Positions 26,559-34,797 of a stretch of DNA of 64,000 nt are shown piece by piece. Made by a program: the position numbers and the translations under genes. The stretch covers positions 1 to 64,000 of the forward strand of contig JADEXK010000008.1 of assembly GCA_015207155.1 (NCBI GenBank), given 5' to 3'. The DNA comes from Nostocales cyanobacterium LEGE 11386 (GTDB taxonomy: Bacteria; Cyanobacteriota; Cyanobacteriia; Cyanobacteriales; Nostocaceae). The notes beneath the pieces were generated by a model, which had not been told where the DNA came from, did not search any database, and was given only the letters and a program-made list of their open reading frames with translations. Numbering within the stretch: the stretch's first letter is position 1; each line of letters opens with the position of its first letter.

Positions 26559-27245
26559 ATGAAAAGTGATACACCAGAAGAGTTAAACTCAGATAAAGAG
26601 ATTGAACGTTTAATAGACGAAGTGATGTCCTCAACCCTAACTGACTTAACTGATGAACAGTACCGCAAAAAGATGCAGCGCCGTAAAGAAGTACAGGATC
26701 GGCGCATAGCACAGGCTGTACCAGAAAAAGGGTTAATTATTGTCAATACTGGCAATGGTAAAGGTAAAACTACTGCGGCATTAGGGATGGTGTTGCGATC
26801 GCTAGGCCATGGTTATAAAGTAGCGATCGTCCAATACATCAAAGGAGCCTGGGAACCTTCAGAAAAAAAGGTTTTCAGCTTTTGGGAAAACCAGATAGAA
26901 TTTCACGCTATGGGCGAAGGCTTCACCTGGGAAACACAAGACCGCGATCGCGATCTTGACAAAGCCAGCGCTGCTTGGGAAAAATCATTAGAATATATTC
27001 GCAATCCAGATTTCCAGCTAGTGCTGTTGGATGAAATCAATATTGCTTTGAAAATGGCTTATTTACAAATAGACGACGTTTTAGCTGGTTTGGCAGAAAA
27101 ACCACCTAACAAACACGTGATTCTCACAGGTAGAGGCGCACCTGCGGCTTTAATCGAGCGAGCAGATTTAGTTACCGAAATGACTTTGGTTAAACATCCT
27201 TTTCGAGATCAAGGTGTTAAGGCGCAACCTGGAATTGAGTATTAA
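26559..27245 (+). CDS. cobO: cob(I)yrinic acid a,c-diamide adenosyltransferase
   Basis: The 228-aa enzyme (ATG at 26559, after a TTG that also could start) attaches the 5'-deoxyadenosyl group to cobalt in corrinoid synthesis. It belongs to the CobO/BtuR P-loop family: LIIVNTGNGKGKTTAALGM (about residues 60-78) binds ATP, and YIKGAWEPSEKKV, LVLLDEINIALKM and VILTGRGAP are family signatures. The N-terminal 50 residues are a charged extension. Nothing else of cobalamin synthesis lies nearby. Confidence 0.95.
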   Translation: MKSDTPEELNSDKEIERLIDEVMSSTLTDLTDEQYRKKMQRRKEVQDRRIAQAVPEKGLIIVNTGNGKGKTTAALGMVLRSLGHGYKVAIVQYIKGAWEPSEKKVFSFWENQIEFHAMGEGFTWETQDRDRDLDKASAAWEKSLEYIRNPDFQLVLLDEINIALKMAYLQIDDVLAGLAEKPPNKHVILTGRGAPAALIERADLVTEMTLVKHPFRDQGVKAQPGIEY

Positions 27246-27248
27246 TCA

Positions 27249-27283
27249 TGATGAATGATGAATTACTTCATGATTCATCATCA
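27249..27283. terminator. hairpin between cobO and the convergent secreted-protein gene
   Basis: An inverted repeat around tgatgaat/attcatca, just after cobO and before the 3' end of the leftward gene, could serve as a bidirectional terminator. It is A/T-rich with imperfect arms. Confidence 0.45.
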
Positions 27284-27309
27284 ATACTTTGAATTCATCT
27301 TTTATTTGG

Positions 27310-28122
27310 CTAGCTTCGAGTAACGGATTCATTACACATTTGCAAAATGCGTTTGTCGTTCGCGCTGATGGTTGTTAGCTGATGATAGTCTTGCAATGCT
27401 ACCGAGTAAGCATAGCTAATCATCTGATCATCACTAAAATTAGGTAATTGATTAGCTGTAGCTATTTGATTTACACCAGTCTCACCTGGTGAACCAGCAA
27501 CTGTCATTGCTAACTCACCTGATTGGTCAATTGTACCTTGAAAGCAGCTAAACTCCGATTGCGGCATATACAGCGCACCTGTTACCCTACCCTGCTGCTT
27601 CTGAAATAAAACATACCCTTGTCCAATCTGATTAGCTTTGGGAGATTGGCCATAGAGATAAATTCCATCTTTTGTAGGGAAATTCGCTCTGGGAATAACT
27701 CTGGTTGAGTTTGTAGATCCTTGATTACCAGTTACTAATGCAGTAGTTTTGGGTGATGTTTTTACATTCTTCGATAAGTTTGCAGAAGATACTAGTTTAG
27801 ACCGTCCTTGAGAGGGAACAGTATTCAATGTTGCAAATTGCTGCTGCTGAGTGTTGTCTCGGATCTGACTGTCAACAGCAATTCTTCGCAGTAAACTTCT
27901 TTGTTCTCGAACTTGTCTCAAACGAGACAAAAGAGGAGTTTGACTTTCATTCACTGAGCCTGCAAAATTGGTAGCCAAGGTTGTGGAAGTAGACGCTGTT
28001 GGTATTTGGTTACTCAGTGCTAGGTTAGTTTGTTCACCCATAAAGCCAAGTGTGAGAAGCAAGCCAAGAATGGGAAGTCTCAACTGACGCGCGGGAAAAA
28101 ATTTGGCAATGTTGTTAAGCAC
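27310..28122 (-). CDS. exported hypothetical protein
   Basis: The 270-aa product has a signal-peptide-like start (RLPILGLLLTLGFMGEQTNLALS, about residues 15-37). A low-complexity Ser/Thr/Gln-rich region follows to about residue 145. The more conserved C-terminal half (FPTKDGIYLYGQSPKANQIGQGYVLFQKQQGRVTGALYMPQSEF, with a later QMCNES) looks like a small extracytoplasmic beta-rich domain. I recall similar proteins only in cyanobacteria. Function unknown. Confidence 0.7.
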   Translation of the reverse strand: MLNNIAKFFPARQLRLPILGLLLTLGFMGEQTNLALSNQIPTASTSTTLATNFAGSVNESQTPLLSRLRQVREQRSLLRRIAVDSQIRDNTQQQQFATLNTVPSQGRSKLVSSANLSKNVKTSPKTTALVTGNQGSTNSTRVIPRANFPTKDGIYLYGQSPKANQIGQGYVLFQKQQGRVTGALYMPQSEFSCFQGTIDQSGELAMTVAGSPGETGVNQIATANQLPNFSDDQMISYAYSVALQDYHQLTTISANDKRILQMCNESVTRS

Positions 28123-28316
28123 CCGATTCCTCCTGTCAAAAAATTAACTATTTCCTCTGCAACTTACTTAAACCATAACTAAAAATATATTGCTCAAGGA
28201 TCTGTCAAAGGTTTTATTTATATTTATATTGTCTAAAATAAAAAACGTCCGAAAACTGAAGCTTTTATTTAATTTTGGACTGTAATTGCACAATACCTTG
28301 ATTTAATCAATTCATG

Positions 28317-28349
28317 CATCACCCAACAGATTCACCTGATGGGGTGATG
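28317..28349. repeat. hairpin catcaccc/gggtgatg
   Basis: Perfect 8-bp arms with a 17-nt loop sit between the sigma-factor terminator and the exported-protein gene. Its role is unknown: a second terminator or a dispersed palindrome. Confidence 0.5.
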
Positions 28350-28482
28350 AAAATAAAAAGTTAGTATCTTAAACATTTTCCACAAAGAATTTATCAGTTT
28401 GGTAACAATATCAAAAGCTACAACAGCAACTATCTTTATTCCGAATTAGTCCAGAGATTTGACTGAAAAGATATGAGATGAC

Positions 28483-28512
28483 AAAAAAATCGCCCCCTGA
28501 TTTCAGGAGGCG
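28483..28512 (-). terminator. intrinsic terminator of the sigma factor gene
   Basis: Read on the minus strand, a stem made by cgcctcctga and tcagggggcg with a short loop is followed by attttttt. It lies 24 bases after the stop codon of the group 2 sigma factor gene. Confidence 0.8.
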
Positions 28513-28535
28513 CGTCACCGAAAGCGATCTGCTTT

Positions 28536-29519
28536 TTAGCTAGCAACGTACTCTTTGACATTTGCACGACGACGACGCAAATGAGCAAGAGCCTGATGTT
28601 CTAACTGGCGGACGCGCTCACGGCTGAGATTTAAGCGTTCACCCACTTTGGCCAACGACATTTCGTTACCATCTTCTAAACCAAAGCGCAAGGACAAAAC
28701 TTCTCGCTGTTGGGGGGTTAGTTCTGCCAGCAGGTTATTGAGGTCTTGGCGCAAGAATTCTTGGGTGGTGTAATATTCTGGTGATGGGCCATCATCTTCC
28801 AGCATTTCTTGCAACTCGGTATCCTGGTTATCACCAACTCGGACATCTAAAGAAACTGGTTGACGCGCCATATTCAGATATTCACGAATCTGGGTAGGCT
28901 CTAGCTCCAGTTCTTTGGCAATTTCCGCAGGAGTAGGCGATCGCCCTAACTTTTGCGCCAGTTCCCGTTGCACTTTTTTGATTTTGTTCAGTTTTTCGGT
29001 GATGTGAATTGGTAAGCGAATGGTACGACCTTGTTGAGCGATCGCGCGGGTAATTGCTTGGCGAATCCACCAGTAAGCATAGGTCGAGAATTTATATCCC
29101 CTTGTTGGATCGAACTTCTCTACACCCCTCTCTAAACCTAGAGTTCCTTCCTGGATCAGATCCAAAAACTCCATGTTGCGCTTCTGGTATTTCTTGGCAA
29201 TAGCAACTACCAAGCGCAGATTCGCTTCGATCATCTTTTGTTTTGCTCGTTTACCTTGAGCTACAGTCTGTTTCACCTCGGTTTCAGATTGGTGAACGTG
29301 GGCTGCCCATTCTAGTAAACTCGGTTCATGATGCAGTTTCTTAGCCAAAGACTCTTTGGCGTCCAGAAGCGTCATCATCTGTTGTACCTGCTTCCCAAAA
29401 ATAATCTCTTCTTCACGGGTAAGCAATGGTACACGACCAATTTCACGCAGATAGGTTCGCACCATATCAGCCGTGAATTTGGTGTTCAGGTTTTCATTTT
29501 GGGTGTTAACAGTAGGCAT
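28536..29519 (-). CDS. group 2 RNA polymerase sigma factor (sigma-70 family)
   Basis: The 327-aa protein has region 1.2 ([21 protein letters not shown]), regions 2.1-2.4 ([54 protein letters not shown]), region 3 and region 4.2 ([23 protein letters not shown]). It lacks the long N-terminus of the primary sigma SigA, so it is one of the SigB-SigE-type group 2 factors of cyanobacteria, which adjust transcription to stress, nitrogen or carbon status. Exact subtype cannot be fixed by eye. It has its own terminator and a long upstream region. Confidence 0.95.
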   Translation of the reverse strand: MPTVNTQNENLNTKFTADMVRTYLREIGRVPLLTREEEIIFGKQVQQMMTLLDAKESLAKKLHHEPSLLEWAAHVHQSETEVKQTVAQGKRAKQKMIEANLRLVVAIAKKYQKRNMEFLDLIQEGTLGLERGVEKFDPTRGYKFSTYAYWWIRQAITRAIAQQGRTIRLPIHITEKLNKIKKVQRELAQKLGRSPTPAEIAKELELEPTQIREYLNMARQPVSLDVRVGDNQDTELQEMLEDDGPSPEYYTTQEFLRQDLNNLLAELTPQQREVLSLRFGLEDGNEMSLAKVGERLNLSRERVRQLEHQALAHLRRRRANVKEYVAS

Positions 29520-29909
29520 TGGTGCGTTGTCCTCTACTCCGTAAACACAACGGATCTGTAATAACTAAAACAGGTTGGGAAAGGTAGTACACATATCACG
29601 GAACATAGGGCGCTACCAAAAGAAGTCAATTCATACATCCTGTATGAAGTATCAAGAAGATGCATCCCTCATCCCTAATATAGGTTCCTCTACCTTCCCT
29701 AAATTTTTGAATCTCTTAGAAGCACGCTGGGTTGTTGGCGATAATTCTTTTTTATCCTCAGTCGCGACCTGCAACTGTAAAATATGAAGTCGGTATGAGT
29801 TCCACTTACTCTATAGTAAGACAAATTAGGCGGATAGTAAAGTGACTTGGACAAATCTTACAATTATAATGCAAAATCGTTTTGTAAAAAAAAATTGCGT
29901 TACCTTGAG

Positions 29910-30006
29910 AGCGTTGACTATATCTATAGTGACGCTAAAACCCCCTCCTCAGTTGCCTATGAGTAGCGAGATAACCGAACTTTGTCGGCTGTGAAGATGG
30001 AGGGTT
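29910..30006 (+). ncRNA. candidate structured RNA upstream of sigma gene (unproven)
   Basis: A hairpin (agcgt-tg-actata/tatagt-g-acgct, 29910-29936) is followed by a second domain closed by aaccccctcc (29939-29948) and ggagggtt (29999-30006), with an internal ccga/tcgg stem. The sequence matches no riboswitch or cyanobacterial Yfr RNA that I know. The strand is uncertain. It could also be chance palindromes. Confidence 0.3.
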
Positions 30007-30020
30007 GTTACGAAACGATA

Positions 30021-30054
30021 AAATTGGGGATGTTTATCAACTCATCCCCAATTT
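30021..30054 (-). terminator. hairpin, likely terminator of the universal stress protein gene
   Basis: Perfect 12-bp arms (aaattggggatg/catccccaattt) enclose a 10-nt loop. On the minus strand the stem is followed by ttttatcg. It lies about 155 bases past the stress-protein stop; the distance is long, so a role for a plus-strand RNA is also possible. Confidence 0.55.
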
Positions 30055-30176
30055 AACTCAGACCTATCAAATTAATCCCCTAGCTTTAGTTATAGAGTCC
30101 TCAGCCACGCCTCTTGCTACCAAGGGGAGAACCTTAACACCAATCACTTGCAATCAGCAGAAAATCCGTCTTTATC

Positions 30177-30208
30177 ACTCAGCACTTAGAAAAGCACTCA
30201 GCACTCAA
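30177..30208. repeat. STRR heptamer repeat (CACTCAG)n, degenerate
   Basis: Broken units of the actcagc heptamer (with ttagaaaag between) sit right at the 3' end of the stress-protein gene. Confidence 0.6.
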
Positions 30209-30616
30209 TTAAGGCACAATTAGCACTGGACAAGGGGAAAGGTTAATCACACGCGTAGTGACGCTATCACTTGCGCCCTCTTCCGTTAAACCTAGACCTC
30301 TACATCCCATAATAATTAAATCTGCCCCAATATCGTCGGCAACATCACAAATAGTAAATGCTGGTTTGCCTTGCCTTTCCAGAATCTCAGATGAAATTCC
30401 TTGCTGAGAAAATAAAGCTTGGGCATTTTCCAGCAGTTTAGCAACAGCCTCTGATGACACCATTGGATCTGCACTAGGTGTATCTGTAGGTGGTTCTTCT
30501 ACCACAGACAGCAACACTAGGCGGCTGCCATACTTTTGTACAACATTTGTTACTACGTCAGCAGCTTCCCGTGCTTCCCGACTTTGATCAATTGGAAATA
30601 GTACTGTCTTGAACAT
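30209..30616 (-). CDS. universal stress protein (UspA family)
   Basis: The 135-aa product (ATG at 30616; an upstream GTG is a weaker option) starts FKTVLFPIDQSREAREAAD, the UspA strand 1. It ends with the ATP-binding motif of Usp proteins, DLIIMGCRGLGLTEE then SVTTRVINLSPCPVLIVP (G-2x-G-9x-G(S/T) pattern approximated). Usp proteins bind ATP or AMP and act in stress survival. It is divergent from pgk, with about 90 bases between start codons. Confidence 0.93.
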   Translation of the reverse strand: MFKTVLFPIDQSREAREAADVVTNVVQKYGSRLVLLSVVEEPPTDTPSADPMVSSEAVAKLLENAQALFSQQGISSEILERQGKPAFTICDVADDIGADLIIMGCRGLGLTEEGASDSVTTRVINLSPCPVLIVP

Positions 30617-30705
30617 CTCTCTCACCTAGCACCCCTGACTCCGGTAAAATCTGGATGGTTCTACTTTCAAAACAATAACAAAAAGGCAATCAGGAGGGTC
30701 TATCT

Positions 30706-31908
30706 GTGTCCAAAAAAACTTTAGCAAATTTATCTGCAAGTGATATCGCTGGTAAACGTGCCTTAGTCAGAGTTGACTTTAATGTGCCTTTGGATGACCA
30801 AGGTAACATCACAGACGATACTCGCATTCGTGCCGCTTTACCAACTATCAAAGATTTGACGCAGAAGGGAGCTAAGGTAATTTTAGCAAGCCATTTTGGT
30901 CGTCCTAAGGGTGTAGATGACAAACTGCGCCTGACCCCGGTTGCCAAGCGTCTCTCGGAGTTACTAGGTCAAGAAGTGATTAAGACTGACGACTGCATCG
31001 GCGATGCAGTTGCTGCCAAGGTCGGGGAGTTACAAAATGGACAAGTTCTATTACTAGAAAATGTCCGCTTTTATAAGGAAGAAGAGAAAAACGACCCAGA
31101 ATTTGCCAAAAAATTGGCAGCTAATGCTGATTTTTATGTAAATGATGCTTTTGGTACCGCACACCGTGCCCATGCTTCCACTGAAGGCGTAACTCACTAC
31201 TTGAGTCCCTCTGTTGGTGGCTATTTGATCGAAAAAGAATTGCAGTATTTGCAAAGCGCGATCGAAAATCCCCAACGTCCTTTGGCAGCGATTATCGGCG
31301 GTTCCAAAGTTTCTAGCAAAATTGGTGTGATTGAAACTTTACTTGAGAAGTGCGACAAGCTCATCATCGGTGGTGGGATGATTTTCACCTTTTACAAAGC
31401 CCGTGGTTTAGATGTTGGTAAGTCTCTGGTCGAAGAAGACAAGCTAGAACTAGCCAAGACTTTGGAAGCTAAAGCTAAAGAACGGGGCGTGGCTTTATTG
31501 TTACCCACAGATATCGTATCGGCAGATAAGTTTGCTCCCGATGCCAACGCCACAACGGTCAGCATTGACAATATTCCTGCTGATGGTATGGGTTTGGATA
31601 TTGGCCCCGACTCCGTGAAAGTTTTCCAAGCAGCTTTGGCTGATTGCAAAACCGTAATTTGGAACGGGCCGATGGGTGTATTTGAGTTTGATAAATTTGC
31701 GGCAGGTACAGAAGCGATCGCGCATACCCTAGCCGAAATTAGCAAAACTGGTACAACTACTATCATCGGCGGTGGCGACTCGGTGGCGGCTGTGGAAAAA
31801 GTTGGTTTAGCCGATCAAATGAGCCACATTTCCACTGGTGGTGGCGCTAGCTTGGAGTTGCTTGAAGGTAAGACATTACCTGGAATCGCGGCTTTAGACG
31901 AGGCTTAA
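30706..31908 (+). CDS. pgk: phosphoglycerate kinase
   Basis: The 400-aa enzyme transfers phosphate between 1,3-bisphosphoglycerate and ADP in glycolysis and the Calvin cycle. A GTG start follows a strong aggaggg site. The N-terminal signature [48 protein letters not shown] and the C-terminal [11 protein letters not shown] nucleotide motif are all present. Length is normal and the gene is intact. Two strong hairpins follow. Confidence 0.98.
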   Translation: MSKKTLANLSASDIAGKRALVRVDFNVPLDDQGNITDDTRIRAALPTIKDLTQKGAKVILASHFGRPKGVDDKLRLTPVAKRLSELLGQEVIKTDDCIGDAVAAKVGELQNGQVLLLENVRFYKEEEKNDPEFAKKLAANADFYVNDAFGTAHRAHASTEGVTHYLSPSVGGYLIEKELQYLQSAIENPQRPLAAIIGGSKVSSKIGVIETLLEKCDKLIIGGGMIFTFYKARGLDVGKSLVEEDKLELAKTLEAKAKERGVALLLPTDIVSADKFAPDANATTVSIDNIPADGMGLDIGPDSVKVFQAALADCKTVIWNGPMGVFEFDKFAAGTEAIAHTLAEISKTGTTTIIGGGDSVAAVEKVGLADQMSHISTGGGASLELLEGKTLPGIAALDEA

Positions 31909-31949
31909 GCTGAGTTATGAGTCCTGGGTCATTAACTAATGACTCTTGT

Positions 31950-31980
31950 ATTCCACTGTTTTTGCTGAAAACAGTGGAAT
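31950..31980 (+). terminator. hairpin downstream of pgk
   Basis: Perfect 13-bp arms (attccactgtttt/aaaacagtggaat) with a 5-nt loop lie 40 bases after the pgk stop. There is no T-run after it; it may act with the next hairpin. Confidence 0.65.
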
Positions 31981-31998
31981 GCATTCACAAGAAAGGTT

Positions 31999-32032
31999 AG
32001 GAGGCACAAAGTAAATCTTGTGCCTCCTTTTA
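31999..32032 (+). terminator. intrinsic terminator of pgk
   Basis: The stem aggaggcacaa/ttgtgcctcct with a short loop is followed by tttt. It is the likely main end of the pgk transcript. Confidence 0.8.
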
Positions 32033-32100
32033 AATGCTCTAAGATAAGTAACTCTTATTACATCTATTTATGATTTCTTGTCAAGTCTTATTGACTCTTT

Positions 32101-32136
32101 GTAACAAACTTGTTACTTTAGTTAACATAAAGTAAC
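32101..32136 (+). promoter_or_regulatory. overlapping palindromes upstream of the ssl1498-type gene
   Basis: Two inverted repeats share bases: gtaacaa-ac-ttgttac (32101-32116) and gttacttta-N7-taaagtaac (32112-32136). They end 17 bases before the ATG at 32154. They could be operator sites or a leader structure. Confidence 0.45.
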
Positions 32137-32153
32137 GAAGCAAAGAAAAAACT

Positions 32154-32324
32154 ATGTATACCACAATTAACGAAAACGGTGTCCTGAATAACTACGCCAA
32201 CGAACCCCAAATGTATTACGCTACCTACCCCAACCAAGAACAGCAACAAAAATATGCTTTGCAGGGTGCGATCGCTGTGTTACTCGTCACCAGTTTAATT
32301 TTGGTTGCCTTAGGCGTTAGCTAA
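32154..32324 (+). CDS. ssl1498-family light-harvesting-like small protein
   Basis: The 56-aa product begins MYTTINENGVLNNYANEP and has one C-terminal membrane helix (YALQGAIAVLLVTSLILVAL). This pattern matches the cyanobacterial ssl1498-type family that databases describe as light-harvesting-like; the name is from memory. It is probably a thylakoid protein, perhaps linked to photosystem assembly or pigment handling. It lies downstream of pgk, after two terminators, and thus has its own promoter. A terminator follows. Confidence 0.85.
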   Translation: MYTTINENGVLNNYANEPQMYYATYPNQEQQQKYALQGAIAVLLVTSLILVALGVS

Positions 32325-32378
32325 TATTTGCAGATTTCGGTATCGGTATCTCCCATCGTCATTTGGACTTCTCCTATC

Positions 32379-32410
32379 AGCCTCGGTGAGTTTCGCCGGG
32401 GTTTTTTGTT
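32379..32410 (+). terminator. intrinsic terminator of the ssl1498-type gene
   Basis: The stem cctcggtga/tcgccgggg (two G-U pairs) is followed by tttttt, 55 bases after the stop. Confidence 0.8.
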
Positions 32411-32450
32411 GGAATTAAAGAAGCAAGCGATCGCACCCTGCTGATTAGAC

Positions 32451-32540
32451 TTGACTTTTCCTGAGATTGCTGAGGATACTGCTTTGACTTACATGACAGC
32501 AATGGATCTGGTGGTTGATGGAGGTTACGTGAACGTTTAG
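32451..32540 (+). pseudogene. C-terminal remnant of a short-chain dehydrogenase (SDR)
   Basis: In frame with the stop at 32538, the translation reads FPEIAED..., then TYMTAMDLVVDGGYVNV and stop. This is the typical SDR end (PEEIA...SYVTG-DLVVDGG). Nothing else of an SDR gene precedes it and the segment between the two motifs is shortened. It is a gene fossil, not an expressed gene. Confidence 0.65.
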
Positions 32541-32578
32541 GTGCGATCGCTCCCAACTTGAATTTGGAGAGTAATACC

Positions 32579-32610
32579 AAAAAAACCCGGTTGTAAGATC
32601 GGGTTTTTTT
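32579..32610. terminator. bidirectional hairpin with T/A runs
   Basis: The arms aaaaaaacccg/cgggttttttt with a short loop could end transcription from either side. It lies 38 bases after the SDR remnant stop and may be that gene's old terminator. Confidence 0.75.
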
Positions 32611-32804
32611 GGAGGATATTCCTCAAAGGTTTAGTTATAGAAGTTACGTATAATTTACTGCTCTCATCAGAACTACCACTTGGGCGTGAGCAATTTCGGA
32701 AAAATTCTCAGAATCTTCGAGAAGTGCAAATACACCTGGTTTAGTTTTATATGAATGCTCAATTAGCAATTGCGAATTATTTTGACTACCGCAAGGTATA
32801 AACT

Positions 32805-33110
32805 TTATACCTTTTTATCTGACCCTTGTATCAATGATGTCAATTTATCTAAATTTTCTGTGAGCTGGGTTAGTCTTTGCAGAGAATCGTCCTGAGATTC
32901 AGCCAGACTCTGAACAGCATCACACAATGCAAAAATTTGATAGCCTTGTTGCTGCACCTGCTTTCCTTGTGCTTCTACTTGCAAGCTGAGATGCTCTAAT
33001 CTTTCAGCAAGATGTTCAATAGTTTCAGTAGTGGAGAGTACTGCTTCCCCGATTTGTTCAACAATGGATTCTAAGCGACTAATTTTCACCTCGACGCCAG
33101 CTGAAATCAT
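32805..33110 (-). CDS. small coiled-coil protein, function unknown
   Basis: The 101-aa product has heptad-like patterns over most of its length (ISRLESIVEQIGEAVLSTTE, then IEHLAERLEHLSLQVEAQG and further Leu/Gln-rich stretches). It probably forms a helical oligomer. I recognise no family and no partner gene. A good start codon exists at 33110. Confidence 0.55.
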   Translation of the reverse strand: MISAGVEVKISRLESIVEQIGEAVLSTTETIEHLAERLEHLSLQVEAQGKQVQQQGYQIFALCDAVQSLAESQDDSLQRLTQLTENLDKLTSLIQGSDKKV

Positions 33111-33591
33111 GTCTTTACTATCTCCCTAATCTAATGTCGCTAATGATCCTGGAATAATTCAATAGATATAGATTTAAATAACCGTTGTTGTTCCCATACT
33201 ATTTGCGATTTTATTACTTCATGCTTCTGTCTAAGGATAGGAGCATTTTTACCCGCTTGATATTTTGGCAATCTGACTCTGCTACCTGTATCCTGCAAGA
33301 CGGCCATTCTGTGCTGGTTTCCAGAAACTTCGTCTTTGGGTAATTTAGAGTCTAAGTAATCTATTGGTGATGAATTTTAGCATTTTTATACATATTATTT
33401 TTAATTAGCCATCTTCCGTGAGCTAGATTTAGCTACCTTTATCTTAAATTTATAAAAATTCATGATCCCCAGAGATTTGATGAAGATCAAGTAAATATAC
33501 CGTAAACATCTACTGACTTTAATAAAGCAAAGTTTATAGTCTAATTGAAGCTCAGTAATTCTACTCTAGTTCTTTAGTATTCGGCTAGAAA
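33111..33591. other. intergenic, no gene seen
   Basis: AT-rich spacer between the divergent coiled-coil gene and the sugar transferase gene. It must hold both promoters. No strong repeat or RNA candidate seen. Confidence 0.5.
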
Positions 33592-34269
33592 ATGTACCAT
33601 ACACCCTTAAAAAGCGTCTTGCAAGGTACTACTTATAAGGCTTGGGAGTTAGAACTTACGCCTCACTGCTCTGTAACGTCCAAATTTAAACGTATTTTGG
33701 ACATTCTGGGGAGCTTGGTGGGTCTTTTCATCCTAGCTATAGTCTTTGTACCAATAGCGATCGCTATTAAGATTGATAGTCCAGGTCCAATTTTCTTCAC
33801 TCAAGAACGATATGGACTCCAAGGAAGTCCCTTTAAGATTCGGAAATTCCGTTCCATGGTTAGTGATGCGGAACAACTGAAATCTTTGGTAAATAACGAA
33901 GCTAACGGACTCATCTTTAAAAACAAAAATGACTTCCGGGTCACAAAGGTGGGACGTTTTTTGCGAAGTACAAGTTTAGATGAACTACCTCAGTTTTGGA
34001 ATGTCCTGGTAGGTGAAATGAGTTTAGTAGGAACTCGCCCACCTACTGGTGACGAAGTTATGAAATATACCCAGCGCCACTGGCAACGTCTAAATGTCAA
34101 ACCGGGAATAACTGGTGAATGGCAAGTTAATGGTCGTTCTCACGTGAAGGATTTTGAACAAATAGTTGATTTGGATCTGCGATACCAAAAGAATTGGCAT
34201 CCACTGTATGACTTAATGTTGATTGGGAAAACTTTTTTCGTCATCTTTGGTCGAATTGGCGCTTTCTAA
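33592..34269 (+). CDS. bacterial sugar transferase (polyprenyl-phosphate glycosyl-1-phosphate transferase)
   Basis: The 225-aa protein has one N-terminal membrane segment (ILDILGSLVGLFILAIVFVP, about 35-60). The conserved sugar-transferase domain follows: SPGPIFFTQERYGLQGSPF, FKIRKFRSMV, RVTKVGRFLRSTSLDELPQF, GEMSLVGTRPP and KPGITGEWQVNGRS. Such enzymes load the first sugar phosphate onto undecaprenyl phosphate for exopolysaccharide; in Anabaena the homologue HepC is needed for the heterocyst envelope. It stands alone here, so orthology to HepC is uncertain. Length is that of the short, catalytic-only class. Confidence 0.9.
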   Translation: MYHTPLKSVLQGTTYKAWELELTPHCSVTSKFKRILDILGSLVGLFILAIVFVPIAIAIKIDSPGPIFFTQERYGLQGSPFKIRKFRSMVSDAEQLKSLVNNEANGLIFKNKNDFRVTKVGRFLRSTSLDELPQFWNVLVGEMSLVGTRPPTGDEVMKYTQRHWQRLNVKPGITGEWQVNGRSHVKDFEQIVDLDLRYQKNWHPLYDLMLIGKTFFVIFGRIGAF

Positions 34270-34797
34270 ATTTAAGTAAGTAGTAAAATCATTATTTACT
34301 TAAATTTATAGAAGATGCTCAAACATAATAAATATCACCTCTAGTATGCTGTAAAGGCAATTCTAGAGGTATTCTTTTTTTAACGTGAGTCTCCAACGGA
34401 GGCGCAGCTGCGGGAAGAGTGAAAGAAACATAATCCTCCGTACTTTTCTGCTCATTCAGCACTCCCCTTCGACTTCGCTCAGGGCCAGCGCACTCAGCAC
34501 TATTTCTTAGAAGTTCGACAAATATCAAAAACCCCTCTCCAAACCTCTCCCCTGTCAGGAGAGATGTTTTGAAACCTTGATTTTTAGTTCAAAACCAGGG
34601 ATATTTAAGCCCCTCTTCGTGTCGGAGAGGGGTTGGGGTGAGGTTCATCGAATTCACGTTTTTTTAAGCAATAGCAAAAAATGTGTCTTTGTGCCTTAGT
34701 GGTTCAAAAGTCATTTTTTTTACCACTAAGACATGAAGAAAAATACATTACACCTTGAAAGGAAGAAGTTTTTGGATATTTTTTGATGTGTCAGTTC
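34270..34797. other. intergenic with MITE copy and dispersed repeats
   Basis: It contains STRR-like units and a cttcgacttcgctcaggg repeat (about 34460-34502), the diverged MITE copy B (34512-34660), and an inverted repeat cttagtggt/accactaag around 34697-34729 that recurs in form at 56870-56910. No gene is supported. Confidence 0.6.
34512..34660. mobile_element. MITE-like element, copy B (inverted, diverged)
   Basis: The 149-bp sequence is the reverse complement of copy A (21350-21553) over most of its length, including the shared stretches acccctctccaaacctctcc and gttgaac/ttcaaaacc-type core. One terminal repeat (acgtgaattcga, ending at 34660) is kept; the other is decayed (only ttcga remains). 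It lacks the palindromic insert of copy A, so that insert is secondary. Confidence 0.75.

Larger units (their letters stand above)
28123..28535. other. intergenic with sigma-gene terminator
   Basis: Between two leftward genes. It holds the terminator of the sigma factor gene (28483-28512), a second hairpin catcaccc/gggtgatg (28317-28349), and the promoter of the exported protein. No gene seen. Confidence 0.55.
29520..30208. other. intergenic with hairpins, candidate structured RNA
   Basis: This 690-base region between the sigma gene and the stress-protein gene has no credible protein frame. It includes a hairpin ttcataca/tgtatgaa (about 29630-29650), a candidate structured RNA (29910-30006) and a strong 12-bp hairpin (30021-30054). 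The left part must carry the sigma gene promoter. Confidence 0.55.
32325..32804. other. intergenic with terminators and an SDR remnant
   Basis: After the small membrane protein this stretch holds a terminator (32379-32410), a decayed short-chain dehydrogenase fragment (32451-32540), another hairpin with T-run (32579-32610), and further AT-rich sequence without genes. Confidence 0.6.
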
